The notes under the pieces are model-generated. The model was not told the origin of the DNA. It ran no database searches and saw only the letters and a program-made list of their open reading frames with translations. The translations under genes and the position numbers were made by a program. From Rhizobium sp. NFR07 (lineage in GTDB: Bacteria; Pseudomonadota; Alphaproteobacteria; Rhizobiales; Rhizobiaceae), in assembly GCF_900111905.1 (NCBI RefSeq), contig NZ_FOKM01000017.1:60086-124085 (forward strand): DNA of 64,000 nt, read 5' to 3'. Shown here in pieces: positions 1 through 8,724 of this stretch. The stretch's first letter is position 1; each line of letters opens with the position of its first letter.

Positions 1-379
1 GACTGCTGATCTTGAAGGAATTGCCTGAAGCCTGACGCTCAAAATCCCGCTTGTGGCCTTGGCGTCTTGCGGCGGCGAGATTGTTGAAGTGGAGACCGTG
101 ACGGACGGGTAAAGGTGCTCGCCTGGCGTTTCGTTGCCCGCATCGAGAAATCGGAAAAACCGATGCGTTCACCATCTCCGTCGCGTCCGATTGGCACGCC
201 ACGATCCCCTGCAAACTAACGTCCACACGTAACCATTGTTCCAGCAACCGCTGTTTTGCGGGGTTGAAGTCACCGACGGTCCAATCGAAACAACGGGGCG
301 CATTGGCAATTACCTCGGTATATGCCGCGATCGGGATGGCGGCCTCATCGAAATTAGCTCCCACATTGACGACGCCTTC
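1..379. other. Unassigned left edge
   Basis: No gene could be assigned here. A frame stays open for a while on the minus strand, but it has no ribosome binding site and no recognisable motif. It may be a decayed gene. The right end holds the promoter of the next gene. Confidence 0.4.
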
Positions 380-405
380 GGAACCTAGACTTCGGTCAAT
401 TGGTT
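380..405 (+). promoter_or_regulatory. EcfG/RpoE2-type promoter
   Basis: GGAAC at 380-384, 17 bases, then GGTT at 402-405. This matches the general-stress sigma factor consensus (GGAAC, 16-17 bases, NGTT). It lies about 30 bases upstream of the start at 437 and so excludes the in-frame ATG at 407 as the start. Confidence 0.7.
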
Positions 406-436
406 CATGCATGGTGACGTGTCGAGGAGAACCTGG

Positions 437-901
437 ATGACCACCATGACGATGGAAGAGCTTTCAAAAAAGCTAGGCAAGATTGATTTCTGCATGTTCA
501 ACACCAATGGCCTTGAGGGCATTGTCAGCAGACCGATGAGCAACAACGGCGACGTAGAATATGATGGCGATTCCTGGTTTTTCTCTTATGAGGACACGAA
601 GAAGGTCCGCGACATCAACCGCGATTTGGGTGTCACTCTGACCTTCACCGCCCCACCCGGCTTGCTCGGAAAGCCGGGTATCTTCATTGCCGTCGATGGA
701 GAAGCAGATCTCATCCGGGACAAGGCACAGTTCAAACAGCATTGGATCAAGGACCTTGAGCGCTGGTTCCCTCACGGCATCGACACACCGGGGATTGTTC
801 TGATCAAGGTTTCGGCACGAACGATCGAGTACTGGGACGGTGAGGAAAACGGCCGTATCGAGCTGGCTGCAGTCGATGCCGTGGCGGGAGGTGCGGTATG
901 A
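437..901 (+). CDS. Pyridoxamine 5'-phosphate oxidase-fold general stress protein
   Basis: A 154-residue protein of the split-barrel, flavin-binding PNPOx-like family, related to general stress protein 26. Members bind FMN or a similar cofactor, but the substrate is usually unknown. Seen in the sequence: an N-terminal EELSKKLGKIDFCMF segment, the WFFSYEDTKKVRDI strand-helix region, and a C-terminal IEYWDGEENG stretch typical of this subfamily. The start at 437 follows a GAGGAG ribosome binding site and lies downstream of a GGAAC-type promoter. The stop overlaps the start of the DUF3140 gene by four bases (ATGA), so the two form an operon. Family call firm, reaction unknown. Confidence 0.8.
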   Translation: MTTMTMEELSKKLGKIDFCMFNTNGLEGIVSRPMSNNGDVEYDGDSWFFSYEDTKKVRDINRDLGVTLTFTAPPGLLGKPGIFIAVDGEADLIRDKAQFKQHWIKDLERWFPHGIDTPGIVLIKVSARTIEYWDGEENGRIELAAVDAVAGGAV

Positions 902-1242
902 GCGGCAAAGCGCTCGACCGAGATCAAATCTGGGCCGACTTCGGCGAAGCGGTAAACATGTCGCCGGCTGAATTGGAGACGTGGTTGAAGACTGACGAGA
1001 GCGAGGCCGTCGGATGGTCAAAAGATGGTGGCGGCGAGACAGTGGGACATCATTCCGGCCGCAGGATCATTGAGATCAAACACAAGAAGAAGGCCGCTCT
1101 GACTGACGACGATTATGCGCATATGAGGAAAGTCGTCGGATATGTGCATCGGCATCTTGCGCAGGCAGGCCCCAAGGAGGACCGCGAAGGTTCGCCCTGG
1201 CGTCACTCCCTTATGAACTGGGGGCATGACCCTCTGAAATGA
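898..1242 (+). CDS. DUF3140 protein
   Basis: A 114-residue cytoplasmic protein covering almost the whole DUF3140 domain: NMSPAELETWL, then GHHSGRRIIEI, then DDYAHMRKVVGYVHRHLAQ and the terminal SLMNWGHDPLK. The family is small, widespread in soil bacteria and of unknown function; it is often annotated as a DNA-binding-like protein without proof. The start overlaps the stop of the upstream flavin-fold gene by four bases, so translation is probably coupled and both should be induced by stress. Confidence 0.85.
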   Translation: MSGKALDRDQIWADFGEAVNMSPAELETWLKTDESEAVGWSKDGGGETVGHHSGRRIIEIKHKKKAALTDDDYAHMRKVVGYVHRHLAQAGPKEDREGSPWRHSLMNWGHDPLK

Positions 1243-1968
1243 GCTGAAGCTGGTTGGTCCCTTTACGGCTCGCGGTTCCGATCAAGTCAAACTCTGTCCA
1301 TTTCGCTGCTTATGACGAGAAGGCGGAAGAAGACGGTTTGAACTGATCAAGACGTGGCCTGTGCCGATGTCGCGACGCTCGGGTCTGCGGTTCGTGCCAT
1401 GGGTATCCTGCAGGAAGTCCGCGCTGCCTCCTTGTGCAGTTCGCAAGGCGGTAGACCTCTAAAGTAGTGTCTTGACGCTGGCGATGCCCGAAATGTCGAG
1501 AGCGATCTTCCGCGCGCCCTCGACCTCGATTAACGACATGCTCGACGGAGACATGCGCGACGGGATGGAAACTCTTCCCGTGATCGCCCGCGAAATCGAG
1601 GCCATCCTGACGATCACGACCGGTGAGCGGCGCCACAGGCGTAAGAATGGCCGCGTACCCTGCGCAGGCTTACACTTTGAAGCTTCGCGGCCGGGCGCGC
1701 CAGATCACGTCCCCCTGTGTTCGATCCGGCCATGTTGGTGGCCTGCTTGATCGAGGCGCCGTCGATGAACGGCGCGAGGAGGATGCTGACCGGGCCGCAG
1801 AAAAACGACGTAAGTCGGTCATGAAGAAACTGACACTGCGAGAAAGGAGGAATAAGGCGAGGCGGAAGGGTGGATCGGGCGCGTCGCCTCTGCGGGGTTG
1901 GGACGAGTTCGATGCTGACTAAAACCGACTTCTGTTTCCCAAACTTGCGGCTCAAAATTTCGGGCGGC
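1243..1968. other. No gene recognised
   Basis: Several short frames overlap here on both strands, but none has a convincing ribosome binding site, domain or coding pattern. Probably decayed sequence. It lies downstream of the DUF3140 gene and of the minus-strand response regulator, so both units end here. Confidence 0.4.
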
Positions 1969-2346
1969 CTAGCGCGTCATCTGATCAATCTGCTGCAGCA
2001 GCCGAGCCGGATCGAAAGGCTTGGTGATAAAGCGTGTATTCAGCGGGAGTGCTTCTGATGCAATGTGAGCCGCGCCCGATGTCACAAGCAGGACCGTGGG
2101 TGGGTATCTGTCGCGCACGTAATGGGCGAGTTTCAGACCGTCCATCGAACCGGGAAGCTGGATATCGGTCAGCACAACGCGAATTGACGTCTCCCGCTCC
2201 AGAATGGCGATTGCTTCATCGGCATCGCCCGCCTCGAAGACCTCGTAGCCAGCGTCGGAAAAAAAATCCGCAAGTTCGAAGCGGATGATCGCCTCGTCCT
2301 CAACGAGCAGGATGTTATGTGTATTGATAGGCTTGCTCTGCCCCAT
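1969..2346 (-). CDS. Single-domain response regulator
   Basis: A 125-residue CheY-like receiver with no output domain. The acidic pocket is visible in LLVEDEAIIRFEL, the phosphoacceptor aspartate in VVLTDIQLPGSMDG, the conserved Thr/Ser in LLVTSGA and the lysine in FITKPFDP. The FITKPF (FATKPF-like) motif is typical of the alphaproteobacterial FAT GUY group of single-domain regulators. The start is at 2346; a longer in-frame extension upstream runs inside the kinase gene and is rejected. It lies two bases downstream of the HWE kinase stop, so the two are one operon and almost surely partners. Such kinase/regulator pairs often feed the general stress response. Confidence 0.88.
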   Translation of the reverse strand: MGQSKPINTHNILLVEDEAIIRFELADFFSDAGYEVFEAGDADEAIAILERETSIRVVLTDIQLPGSMDGLKLAHYVRDRYPPTVLLVTSGAAHIASEALPLNTRFITKPFDPARLLQQIDQMTR

Positions 2347-2348
2347 GA

Positions 2349-3419
2349 TCAGCCTTCCACCATACCTGCTGCTTCGAGTTCGCAATCGACCTCGAATCTT
2401 AGTCCTTCCGGACGGTATTCCAGTTTTGCCTCGCCTCGAAAATAGGACTTGAGAGATCGTTCGATCATCGTCGATCCAAAACCACGCCGCGTCGGAGACG
2501 TCACGGGAGGTCCGCCAATCTCCTCCCAAAGCAATCGCAGCCGCGGCTCACCTGCCTGGCGGTCGATATTCCACGTAAGCTCTACATGGCCCGTCTCGTT
2601 CGACAGCGCTCCATATTTCGCGGCATTCGTGGCAAGTTCATGAAGAGCCAAAGCAAATGCGAGAGCGCCCCGTGAATTGAGCGTCAGAGGCGGGCCACTT
2701 ACCTTGATCCTGCTTCCGATCTCCGCGTGCGGGGAAAGCACCTGAGTGATCATCGCCGTGATATCCGCCGATGCCCATGAATTGGCCGTCAGAACGGTGG
2801 TGGCGTTACCGAGCGCGACAAGCCGAGCGGACAGTGCCGTATTTGCGGACGGCAAATCATTCGCCTGCCTGAGCGTCTGCGACACCACCGACTGGACGAC
2901 CGCGAGAACATTTTTCAGACGGTGACTGAGTTCCTCGTTCAAAAGGAGCTGCTGGCCCTCGGCGGTCTTCAGTTCATCGTTTGTGCGGGCATGCTGAGCG
3001 ACAAGATTGCGGTAGCGCGCGAAAGCCGAGCGCAATTCCGCGGAAAGCCAGGCCAGACCAAGGGTGACGACGAGGAAGAGGAGACTTCCGGCCCACTGAG
3101 GCCCTGATAACCAAAGTGGTTCAGCGCGGCTCGATATTGTGAAGGCGGCGACGATCGTCGAGGCGACGCTGGCGTAAAGTCCCGCTCCGCGTCCAAAGAC
3201 GAGAGCGACGAAAACGATCAACGGAATGAAAAAGAGCCAGGGCAGCAATGACGTGACGAACAAGGTCCTGACTATGCCGACGAGGATGACGGCGACCGTG
3301 ATTGCAACGAAACGATAGAGAGGAGGAACGGTATGCTCGAGCGACCACTCAAGAAAGCGGTCCATTGAAAGCGTCGATCTCCTATGGGGCATTCGGCGGG
3401 CATCTCTGTTGCGGGACAT
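2349..3419 (-). CDS. HWE-family sensor histidine kinase
   Basis: A 356-residue membrane kinase. Residues about 35-125 form four hydrophobic segments resembling a DUF4118 membrane domain. Then comes a coil and the dimerisation box ELSHRLKNVLAVVQS with the phosphoacceptor His166. The N-box is HELATNAAKYGALS (His259, Asn264), followed by the WEEIGGPP motif (Trp297) that, with the N-box histidine, defines the HWE family, and RRGFGSTMIERSL as the G-box. A few in-frame ATGs near the N-terminus make the start uncertain. The stop is two bases from the response regulator. HWE kinases are common inputs to PhyR/EcfG stress signalling in alphaproteobacteria; this role is inferred, as PhyR, NepR and EcfG are not in the window. 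Confidence 0.88.
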   Translation of the reverse strand: MSRNRDARRMPHRRSTLSMDRFLEWSLEHTVPPLYRFVAITVAVILVGIVRTLFVTSLLPWLFFIPLIVFVALVFGRGAGLYASVASTIVAAFTISSRAEPLWLSGPQWAGSLLFLVVTLGLAWLSAELRSAFARYRNLVAQHARTNDELKTAEGQQLLLNEELSHRLKNVLAVVQSVVSQTLRQANDLPSANTALSARLVALGNATTVLTANSWASADITAMITQVLSPHAEIGSRIKVSGPPLTLNSRGALAFALALHELATNAAKYGALSNETGHVELTWNIDRQAGEPRLRLLWEEIGGPPVTSPTRRGFGSTMIERSLKSYFRGEAKLEYRPEGLRFEVDCELEAAGMVEG

Positions 3420-4083
3420 CCCATTTGAATTAGGGTAGCGCGCGTCTACAGCAACTCTTGGAACGGTCGAGAACCATAAGTGCGATCATTGGGCGGAGTT
3501 CCACGCCTCCACTTTCTGGATGTCAAAATGGAGATCCGGCACGAGCGACCGCACTGGGACCGACGGTCGACCCGCAGGTCAACATCCTCGCCCAAGCCCG
3601 CCCCAATCACCCGTCCTCGTGAGGGAGACCGAAACACAACGGGTGTTGTTCGGAAATCTATGGCGCATCCGAATGCAGCGGAGCGCCACGGTTTCGATCC
3701 AGATCATGGCCTCAAGGACGGCGAGGATTTCAATCGCCATTCACTGCGATGCCCAGGCGCCAGCACGGCGATGCTGGTCGAATGCACCGTCTGTAAAGAT
3801 CTCCAATAGATGTGCCGGCACTATCGACGCTGTCCTTGGTGAGAATTGCTTCAGCATTCCCATGCAGCCGGATTATGAGCAACGAAAAGGACGCTGAGAT
3901 CGCGCCAATCTTCCCCTTGGCACGGACGCAACTCCCACGACATACGTAATTGGATCCTAGAGCAAGCCGGTCTCCCGTAAGCGGTTACACTGGTTTTTCT
4001 GCATCACTGCTGCCGTCGTTGATTTTCGCGTGTTGTTACGCCGCGCTTGCTCAGACAATTTCGGGGCGTCTTATTGCTAGGTG
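3420..4083. other. No gene recognised
   Basis: This stretch holds the upstream region of the HWE kinase at its left end and short overlapping frames without ribosome binding sites or motifs. Nothing can be supported as a gene. Confidence 0.4.
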
Positions 4084-4506
4084 TCACCCATGCCATGGGT
4101 CCACGAGGACAACCCCGGTCCCCTGAAAATCCTGAATGTTGCGCGTTACGACCACGAGCCCGTGAACGAGTGCTGTGGCGGCGATGATCGCATCGGCTTC
4201 ATTGCGGCGATTTGGAATATGTAAATGGGCGCAGCGCGTCGCAATCGCGTCATCGATAGACAGGATACGTTCAGCGAACTCCGGGCGAACTCTGCCATCC
4301 ATCCAGGCTCGCAAGCGAGAGCCCTGCTCAATATCGCGGCGCTGAACGCTGAGTATCCCCCGCTCAAGCTCTAGGATCGTGATCGCAGAAATAAACAGAT
4401 CACGAGAATCCAGAGTACTTACCCAAGCCGTAACGTTTGGATCGGCTTTACCATCGGCAACCTTCCGAAGCTCGGAGATAACGTTTGTGTCGAGCAAATA
4501 TTTCAA
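4084..4506 (-). CDS. VapC-type PIN-domain toxin
   Basis: A 140-residue PIN-domain ribonuclease, the toxin of a type II toxin-antitoxin pair. The acidic metal site is visible: Asp in MKYLLDTNVISEL, Glu in ITILELERGI, Asp in RRNEADAIIAATAL, and Asp in VVTRNIQDFQGTGV. Length is usual for VapC. Proteins of this family cut specific RNAs, often tRNA, when the antitoxin is degraded. The start overlaps the antitoxin stop by four bases, the usual coupled arrangement. The RNA target cannot be told from sequence. Confidence 0.9.
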   Translation of the reverse strand: MKYLLDTNVISELRKVADGKADPNVTAWVSTLDSRDLFISAITILELERGILSVQRRDIEQGSRLRAWMDGRVRPEFAERILSIDDAIATRCAHLHIPNRRNEADAIIAATALVHGLVVVTRNIQDFQGTGVVLVDPWHG

Positions 4507-4757
4507 GACAGATCAACGTCACGAGGTGCGATAACCGATCGAGGCGTATCGAGATCGATAGTCGACAATCCAGGCATTGATAACGCGTCGATGAGATTGC
4601 GACGTTTGCCTGTCAGGCGTTCAAACTCACCGTAGGTCATCAAGACATGCGACGGCCTGCCTCGATCAGTGATAACGACGGGCCCTGCCTCGGCAGCTTT
4701 TTTAGCTCTGCCGACATCGTGGTTCAATTCGCGACTGGTCAAGCTTGTGGTAGCCAT
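4503..4757 (-). CDS. Phd/YefM-type antitoxin
   Basis: An 84-residue antitoxin. The N-terminal half (SRELNHDVGRAKKAAEAGPVVITDRGRP, here shortened in wording) is the Phd/YefM DNA-binding fold, and the C-terminal tail after about residue 50 should wrap the toxin. The start is put at 4757 because GGAGG lies six bases upstream; an earlier in-frame ATG at 4769 overlaps the presumed operator and has no ribosome binding site. The gene precedes and overlaps the toxin gene. Autorepression through the inverted repeat upstream is expected. Confidence 0.85.
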   Translation of the reverse strand: MATTSLTSRELNHDVGRAKKAAEAGPVVITDRGRPSHVLMTYGEFERLTGKRRNLIDALSMPGLSTIDLDTPRSVIAPRDVDLS

Positions 4758-4768
4758 ACGCGCCTCCA

Positions 4769-4786
4769 TGTAGGAACGTACCTACA
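4769..4786. promoter_or_regulatory. Probable antitoxin operator
   Basis: A perfect inverted repeat, TGTAGG, six bases, CCTACA, lies just upstream of the antitoxin gene at the place where Phd/YefM repressors bind their own promoter. Function is inferred from position and symmetry. Confidence 0.6.
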
Positions 4787-4856
4787 TATAGCGCTGCCGT
4801 TTCCAACGCGCAACGCTATTGATCGACAACCTGCCACGATATGAGGAAGCGCGGAC

Positions 4857-4973
4857 GTGGGTTTGAACCTAAAGGCGGCAACGGACGGCAATATCGCCGC
4901 GGCAGAAACCGGCGCGACGGAAGCCGAGCCTCAAAACATTTTTAAAGACGTTCTTGAGCCTTTGGCACGCTAA
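4857..4973 (+). CDS. Possible 38-residue peptide
   Basis: A short frame starting with GTG behind GAGGAAG and ending in IFKDVLEPLAR. It has no known domain. It stands alone between the toxin-antitoxin pair and the dehydrogenase gene and may be spurious or the tail of a lost gene. Confidence 0.25.
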   Translation: MGLNLKAATDGNIAAAETGATEAEPQNIFKDVLEPLAR

Positions 4974-5204
4974 GAACGGGAATGTCGAACCGGACCGCCC
5001 CCTCGCCTGCTGCCTGTTTGGCCATGGGTGAACTCATGCATCAGGCCTGCCTTAAAGGACGAAAACGGGAGTGCCCGCGGTGCGCTGCGGCCCCTGCCAT
5101 GGCGGCTTTGTCAACCGTCCCTTAACTGTTGGCGCAATGGGTCTTGCAGACGCTCTACGCGCGGGCCTCGTCGAATTAGCCATATTTCAGAGTGGCGAAC
5201 GACC

Positions 5205-5229
5205 GGAACAAACCTCCACGAAGGCGCTT
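5205..5229 (+). promoter_or_regulatory. Weak EcfG/RpoE2-like promoter
   Basis: GGAAC at 5205-5209, 16 bases, GCTT at 5226-5229. It fits the looser Sinorhizobium RpoE2 rule (GGAAC, 18-19 bases, TT) but lacks NGTT. It lies 46 bases before the start at 5276. Confidence 0.35.
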
Positions 5230-5275
5230 TTGCGATGGCTTGCAAACATTTCGTCAACAGAAAAGGACATGCCTC

Positions 5276-6280
5276 ATGACATCGGCTCCAATACTCTTGA
5301 TGGGTGGCTCTGGTTCGATTGGCAGACGGACTGCGGATGCCCTGCGCGCCGCCTATCCAGAACTTCCGTTGCTGATTGGCGGACGTGATTTCAATAAAGC
5401 CAGCCAAGCGGCGAGAGAGATTGGCAATGCGGAAGGCGTGCGCCTTGATAACGACGCTGCGGATTTAGGACTTGGGGATCGGCCGGTGCAGGCTGTGGCA
5501 GTCTTTTACGCGGACGAGCGGCTGGCGAGCCTGAATTATGCCCATGCCCGCAATATACCGCATCTCGGTATATCATCCGGCATATTTGAGATCGCGCCGG
5601 AAGTCGCTGTTTACATGCAAAGACCCGATGCGTCAGCGATCGTGCTGGGTTACGAGTGGCTGGTCGGCGCCACCACTGTCGCGACCCTGGAATGTGCCAA
5701 AGCATTCGCCCGGGTGGACGATATTGTCATCGGTGCGCTCGTCGACGAGCAGGATGGTGGCGGGCCGGCTGTCGCGGAAGATTTCGAGCGGCTTAGCAAG
5801 ATGCTGCCATCGGCACTGACCCGTCGCGACGGTACCTGGATTTGGCGCAGCGGCGATGAAGCAAAAGCAAGCTTTCGGGCAATCGACGGGACGGTGATTG
5901 ATGCCTTAGGCTTTTCCTCCATCGATGTGGCGGGTCTGGCCGCGGAAACGGGCGCGAGACATGTGGAGTTCAATATCGCGACAGCCGTCAGCTCTTCGCG
6001 GCGTCGCGGCGAGGCGAAGTCGACAGAGATCATCATCGAGTTGGCAGGCGAAGGCCAGGATGGCCGGGCGCTTCGAAGCCGCCATGCGGTATTTCATCCA
6101 GGGGGCGCCGCAGCACTCACTGCGCTGGGCACAAGCATGATCATCGAACGGCTGGCTGGCCTCGACGGATCGCCCACGCCGGCTGGATTGTACTTCCCAT
6201 ACCAGATCATTGACCGCGCCGCTTATCTGTCTCGCTTGGCAAACCAAGGGGGCAGTCTGACTGCGCTTGAGGTCGGATAA
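5276..6280 (+). CDS. Saccharopine dehydrogenase-like NAD(P)-binding oxidoreductase
   Basis: A 334-residue protein with a Rossmann nucleotide-binding N-terminus: the glycine-rich loop ILLMGGSGSIGRRTADALR at residues about 6-24, and LLIGGRDFNKAS at the end of the second strand, where an arginine suggests NADP. The rest resembles saccharopine dehydrogenase-like proteins, a broad family of which many members are not lysine enzymes. The start at 5276 has AAAGGA about ten bases upstream; the longer frame from 5192 lacks a site. It is a single-gene unit. Substrate unknown. Confidence 0.7.
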   Translation: MTSAPILLMGGSGSIGRRTADALRAAYPELPLLIGGRDFNKASQAAREIGNAEGVRLDNDAADLGLGDRPVQAVAVFYADERLASLNYAHARNIPHLGISSGIFEIAPEVAVYMQRPDASAIVLGYEWLVGATTVATLECAKAFARVDDIVIGALVDEQDGGGPAVAEDFERLSKMLPSALTRRDGTWIWRSGDEAKASFRAIDGTVIDALGFSSIDVAGLAAETGARHVEFNIATAVSSSRRRGEAKSTEIIIELAGEGQDGRALRSRHAVFHPGGAAALTALGTSMIIERLAGLDGSPTPAGLYFPYQIIDRAAYLSRLANQGGSLTALEVG

Positions 6281-6402
6281 TGGATCGCCCTCAAAGTTGC
6301 CGCGGATCCATATTGCCGCGCCGTCGCACCGGGCTACGCCGTACCATGGTCTCCTGGCGACGTTTAAGATGATCAGCTTCATTCAACAGAAAGGAGAAAG
6401 AC

Positions 6403-6585
6403 ATGTCGATTGAAGGGCCCACCGTTGAGCAATTGGCAGAGGTACTAGACCTAATCCACGATATCGCGGCGAAAGCTGCAGCCGAAGAGAATATCCCACC
6501 CATCGTTGACGCGTCCCTCGACAAGATCATCGAGCTGTCTCGATACAAATTCAATGTAACTGACGAGAAGCCGAAAGGCTCATGA
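6403..6585 (+). CDS. Small conserved-looking hypothetical protein
   Basis: A 60-residue acidic, helical protein (MSIEGPTVEQLAEVLDLIHD at the N-terminus). No domain recognised. A strong ribosome binding site (AAAGGAG, six bases before ATG) supports translation. No transmembrane segment or signal peptide. It precedes another small stress-type gene. Confidence 0.6.
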   Translation: MSIEGPTVEQLAEVLDLIHDIAAKAAAEENIPPIVDASLDKIIELSRYKFNVTDEKPKGS

Positions 6586-6616
6586 TCGCTTTCGCGACGA
6601 GTGAACAACCTCTCGC

Positions 6617-6641
6617 GGAACTTTGCGTGATCCGACATGTT
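6617..6641 (+). promoter_or_regulatory. EcfG/RpoE2-type promoter
   Basis: GGAAC at 6617-6621, 16 bases, TGTT at 6638-6641, 27 bases before the start at 6668. Confidence 0.7.
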
Positions 6642-6667
6642 CGCCGGCTAACCCGACGGAGGCTAAT

Positions 6668-6808
6668 ATGCGGATTGAAAGAACAATCGTGCTTACGCTA
6701 GTTGTGGCCTGCATCGCTGCAGCCGCTGCGCTATTCCTTTTGCCTGGGAGCTCGGAAGCTCCGGGTCAACCGTCTCCACACGCCATTGACCAGACGCCCA
6801 GCAATTAG
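6668..6808 (+). CDS. Small single-pass membrane protein
   Basis: A 46-residue protein with one hydrophobic segment (residues about 7-25) and a short Pro/Ser-rich tail outside or in the periplasm; it could also be a cleaved signal peptide. Start at 6668 has GGAGG seven bases upstream and a GGAAC-type promoter, so it should be induced with the general stress response. Function unknown. Confidence 0.6.
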   Translation: MRIERTIVLTLVVACIAAAAALFLLPGSSEAPGQPSPHAIDQTPSN

Positions 6809-7602
6809 AAGGTCTTGGTGCGTCGACTTTGCGGCCTGTGAGGGCTGCAGCGCAAGCTCGACTTAGATGCAGCAATTTCACCGTGACCACCGGAGACAGG
6901 CTATAGCGGGCGATTACCGCCATGCGTGCGCAAGGCTGTTGGTAAGAACAAAAGCGCCGAGCTCAACCCTTAGGGAGCCCGGCGCAGGATCGCCCGTCGC
7001 TGAGAGGAGGCAGCGCCAGGCAATAGCAAAGGAGTAGCCGCGCGGGGAGCCGTACGGCGAACAAGTGGCTCAACCCGCGCGCACGCCGTCGCCTCTGTCT
7101 AGCGCCGGACGTTCGTTATCTTTTTTGGAAGGTTCGATCCCTAGATGGTGACGAAGCCTTCCCGTTCAAGAGCGTGGGTGAGCGATGGAAACCGCCCGGT
7201 CCGTGTAACGGCTCGACTCCGTCAGCTCCTGTGGAATTTACTCACCGGCACATCGTCTGCTCGGTCTGAGTACCGTCTGAGAGGCGCAAGCGACCAATGC
7301 GGACCATCTGACCAGCGTCGTTGTGATGGACAAAACCACTCTTGGCCCGGTTCATGTCTCCTCGACCGACGGCGAAATATCCCAGAGGCGCTCGGTCTTC
7401 ATCACGGCAACGTCTTCGGAATGTTGTGGTTTGCCGGCGTGACGGTCTAGTTCATCTGGATCGGCTCTGGATCCTGGTCTGGTGCAGTGGCGAACGTCAG
7501 GAGCGCGTCAAGCTGCTCGGCGAGTGATCCGTGTCTGACCATTTGGTCTCCCCGGGTGGTGGTTTGGGATAATTCGCCGTCACCATTCAACGGTCCAGTT
7601 TC
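6809..7602. other. Intergenic region with a minus-strand hairpin
   Basis: No gene can be supported in this stretch of about 800 bases. The frames at 7145-7450 and 7342-7527 lack ribosome binding sites and motifs. The only clear structure is the hairpin at 6954-6985, described separately. A minus-strand transcript between about 7000 and 7300 is possible. Confidence 0.4.
6954..6985 (-). terminator. Terminator-like hairpin on the minus strand
   Basis: Arms GCGCCGAGCTC (6954-6964) and GAGCCCGGCGC (6975-6985) pair with one mismatch. Read on the minus strand the stem is followed by TTTTGTTCTT, as in a Rho-independent terminator. No minus-strand gene was found upstream of it, so it may end a small RNA. 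Confidence 0.5.
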
Positions 7603-7627
7603 GGAACTACAAGCACTGTGGCTCGTT
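7603..7627 (+). promoter_or_regulatory. EcfG/RpoE2-type promoter
   Basis: GGAAC at 7603-7607, 16 bases, CGTT at 7624-7627: a full consensus match, 26 bases before the start of the next gene. Confidence 0.8.
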
Positions 7628-7652
7628 GAAGCGGTAACAAAAGGATCCGCCC

Positions 7653-7871
7653 ATGACGCCCGCTACATATCTACCGATGATTGCTCTCGCCGTTGCTTTG
7701 ATCAGCGCGATCGGCGTTTTCGCCTTCATCATTCTCCGCCGCGGCAAGCTTCAGCGCCGGCAGAGCTTCGATGGTGATCCTGCAACGACCACTCACGAAT
7801 GGCTGGAGCGTGAGGCAGAGAACGCGAAAAAGCTGAAGGCCAAACGTGAAGGTCAGTCATCGGCTCTCTGA
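7653..7871 (+). CDS. Small single-pass membrane protein
   Basis: A 72-residue protein: a hydrophobic segment at residues about 7-29, then a basic stop-transfer (RRGKLQRR) and a charged helical tail rich in Lys, Glu and Ala, which should lie in the cytoplasm. AAAGGA lies ten bases before the ATG. The full-consensus EcfG promoter upstream marks it as a stress gene. Function unknown. Confidence 0.7.
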   Translation: MTPATYLPMIALAVALISAIGVFAFIILRRGKLQRRQSFDGDPATTTHEWLEREAENAKKLKAKREGQSSAL

Positions 7872-8073
7872 CTAAGCCGCGCGATCACCAACATGGCGGA
7901 TCCAGCTATTTGATTGTCCAACGAAAGAGACCGCAGGCATTCCGTGTTAAGCCCGATTTCCAAGTGAATCACTCTCGGCCACCTTATTAGAAGGCGACCA
8001 CTCGGCACTGTCGCGAGGAAGCTGCAAGGATAGGCGGCATCTCTGCCGCCCCTTCCATCGGATTGTTTACCGC

Positions 8074-8232
8074 TTAGTATTTAGCAGCTTTATCGACCCG
8101 CCGGCCTGCGTCTTGGGTCGCATCAACCGTGCCTTCGAGATCTTTTCCGACACCGCGGACCGTGTTCCCGCATGAAGAGAGGGCAAGGATCGCCAATGTC
8201 ATCACCGCGATAACCTTAGTGGTATTTTTCAT
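8074..8232 (-). CDS. Entericidin A/B family lipoprotein
   Basis: A 52-residue lipoprotein precursor: signal segment, lipobox ALSSC with Cys at about residue 21, then GNTVRGVGKDLE and an amphipathic helix ending in DKAAKY. This is the entericidin EcnA/EcnB pattern; in Escherichia coli EcnB is a bacteriolytic lipoprotein induced in stationary phase, while rhizobial members are untested. The start is at 8232, not the outer frame. The 81-residue gene lies 29 bases upstream on the same strand, so the two may be co-transcribed. Confidence 0.85.
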   Translation of the reverse strand: MKNTTKVIAVMTLAILALSSCGNTVRGVGKDLEGTVDATQDAGRRVDKAAKY

Positions 8233-8261
8233 CAAAATCGTCTCCAGTTGCCAATCAGAAG

Positions 8262-8507
8262 TTACATAGAGCGCAAATCGATTTCGACAGATCCAGCACC
8301 GACGGATGGTTGCTGGTTCGTGACTAGATATGCCGAGATGTCGCCGCCGCACGCATCTTCGAGCGCCTCAACCGAGTACCCATAGGCTATAGCCTCCGCG
8401 CGCAGCACACCTGCTAGCATGTCGAAGTCGCGTGGATCCTCGGTGAAGGCGAGATTGAATCGGCGTTCGTCTAAGCGGTCTTCGAGCCAGTCATCAATGA
8501 TCATCAT
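8262..8507 (-). CDS. Hypothetical acidic protein
   Basis: An 81-residue acidic protein starting MMIIDDWLEDRLDERRF; no domain recognised. The start is at 8507 with AGGAG eight bases upstream; the second ATG at 8504 is also possible. Probably co-transcribed with the entericidin-like lipoprotein downstream. Confidence 0.55.
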   Translation of the reverse strand: MMIIDDWLEDRLDERRFNLAFTEDPRDFDMLAGVLRAEAIAYGYSVEALEDACGGDISAYLVTNQQPSVGAGSVEIDLRSM

Positions 8508-8724
8508 GTATGGATCTCCTACGTTTCGCCTAGTAATTTCCCAAAACCGAATTGGTTGCAGGACAGAATAGAAAAAGGGCGGCATCTCTGCCGCCTCACT
8601 TCAGGTCGTCATAGTAGCCTTTATGGCTCGCCAGACAGCGAAGAGGCCGGAGCGATACCTCGCACCGACCTCGTGACTGCATTTACCAGCGCCAGTACAT
8701 CCGTGGTCGCTGGCTAGCGATCGA

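Noticed and set aside
407..436. Earlier ATG at 407 for the flavin-fold gene
   Set aside because: It lies at the minus-10 box of the GGAAC-type promoter and has no ribosome binding site; the start at 437 has GAGGAG.
473..1021. Long minus-strand frame of 182 residues
   Set aside because: It is antisense to the flavin-fold and DUF3140 genes, whose families are recognised, and shows no domain of its own.
4769..4786. GGAAC at 4773 as a stress promoter
   Set aside because: No NGTT or TT at the right distance; the site is better explained as part of the antitoxin operator palindrome.
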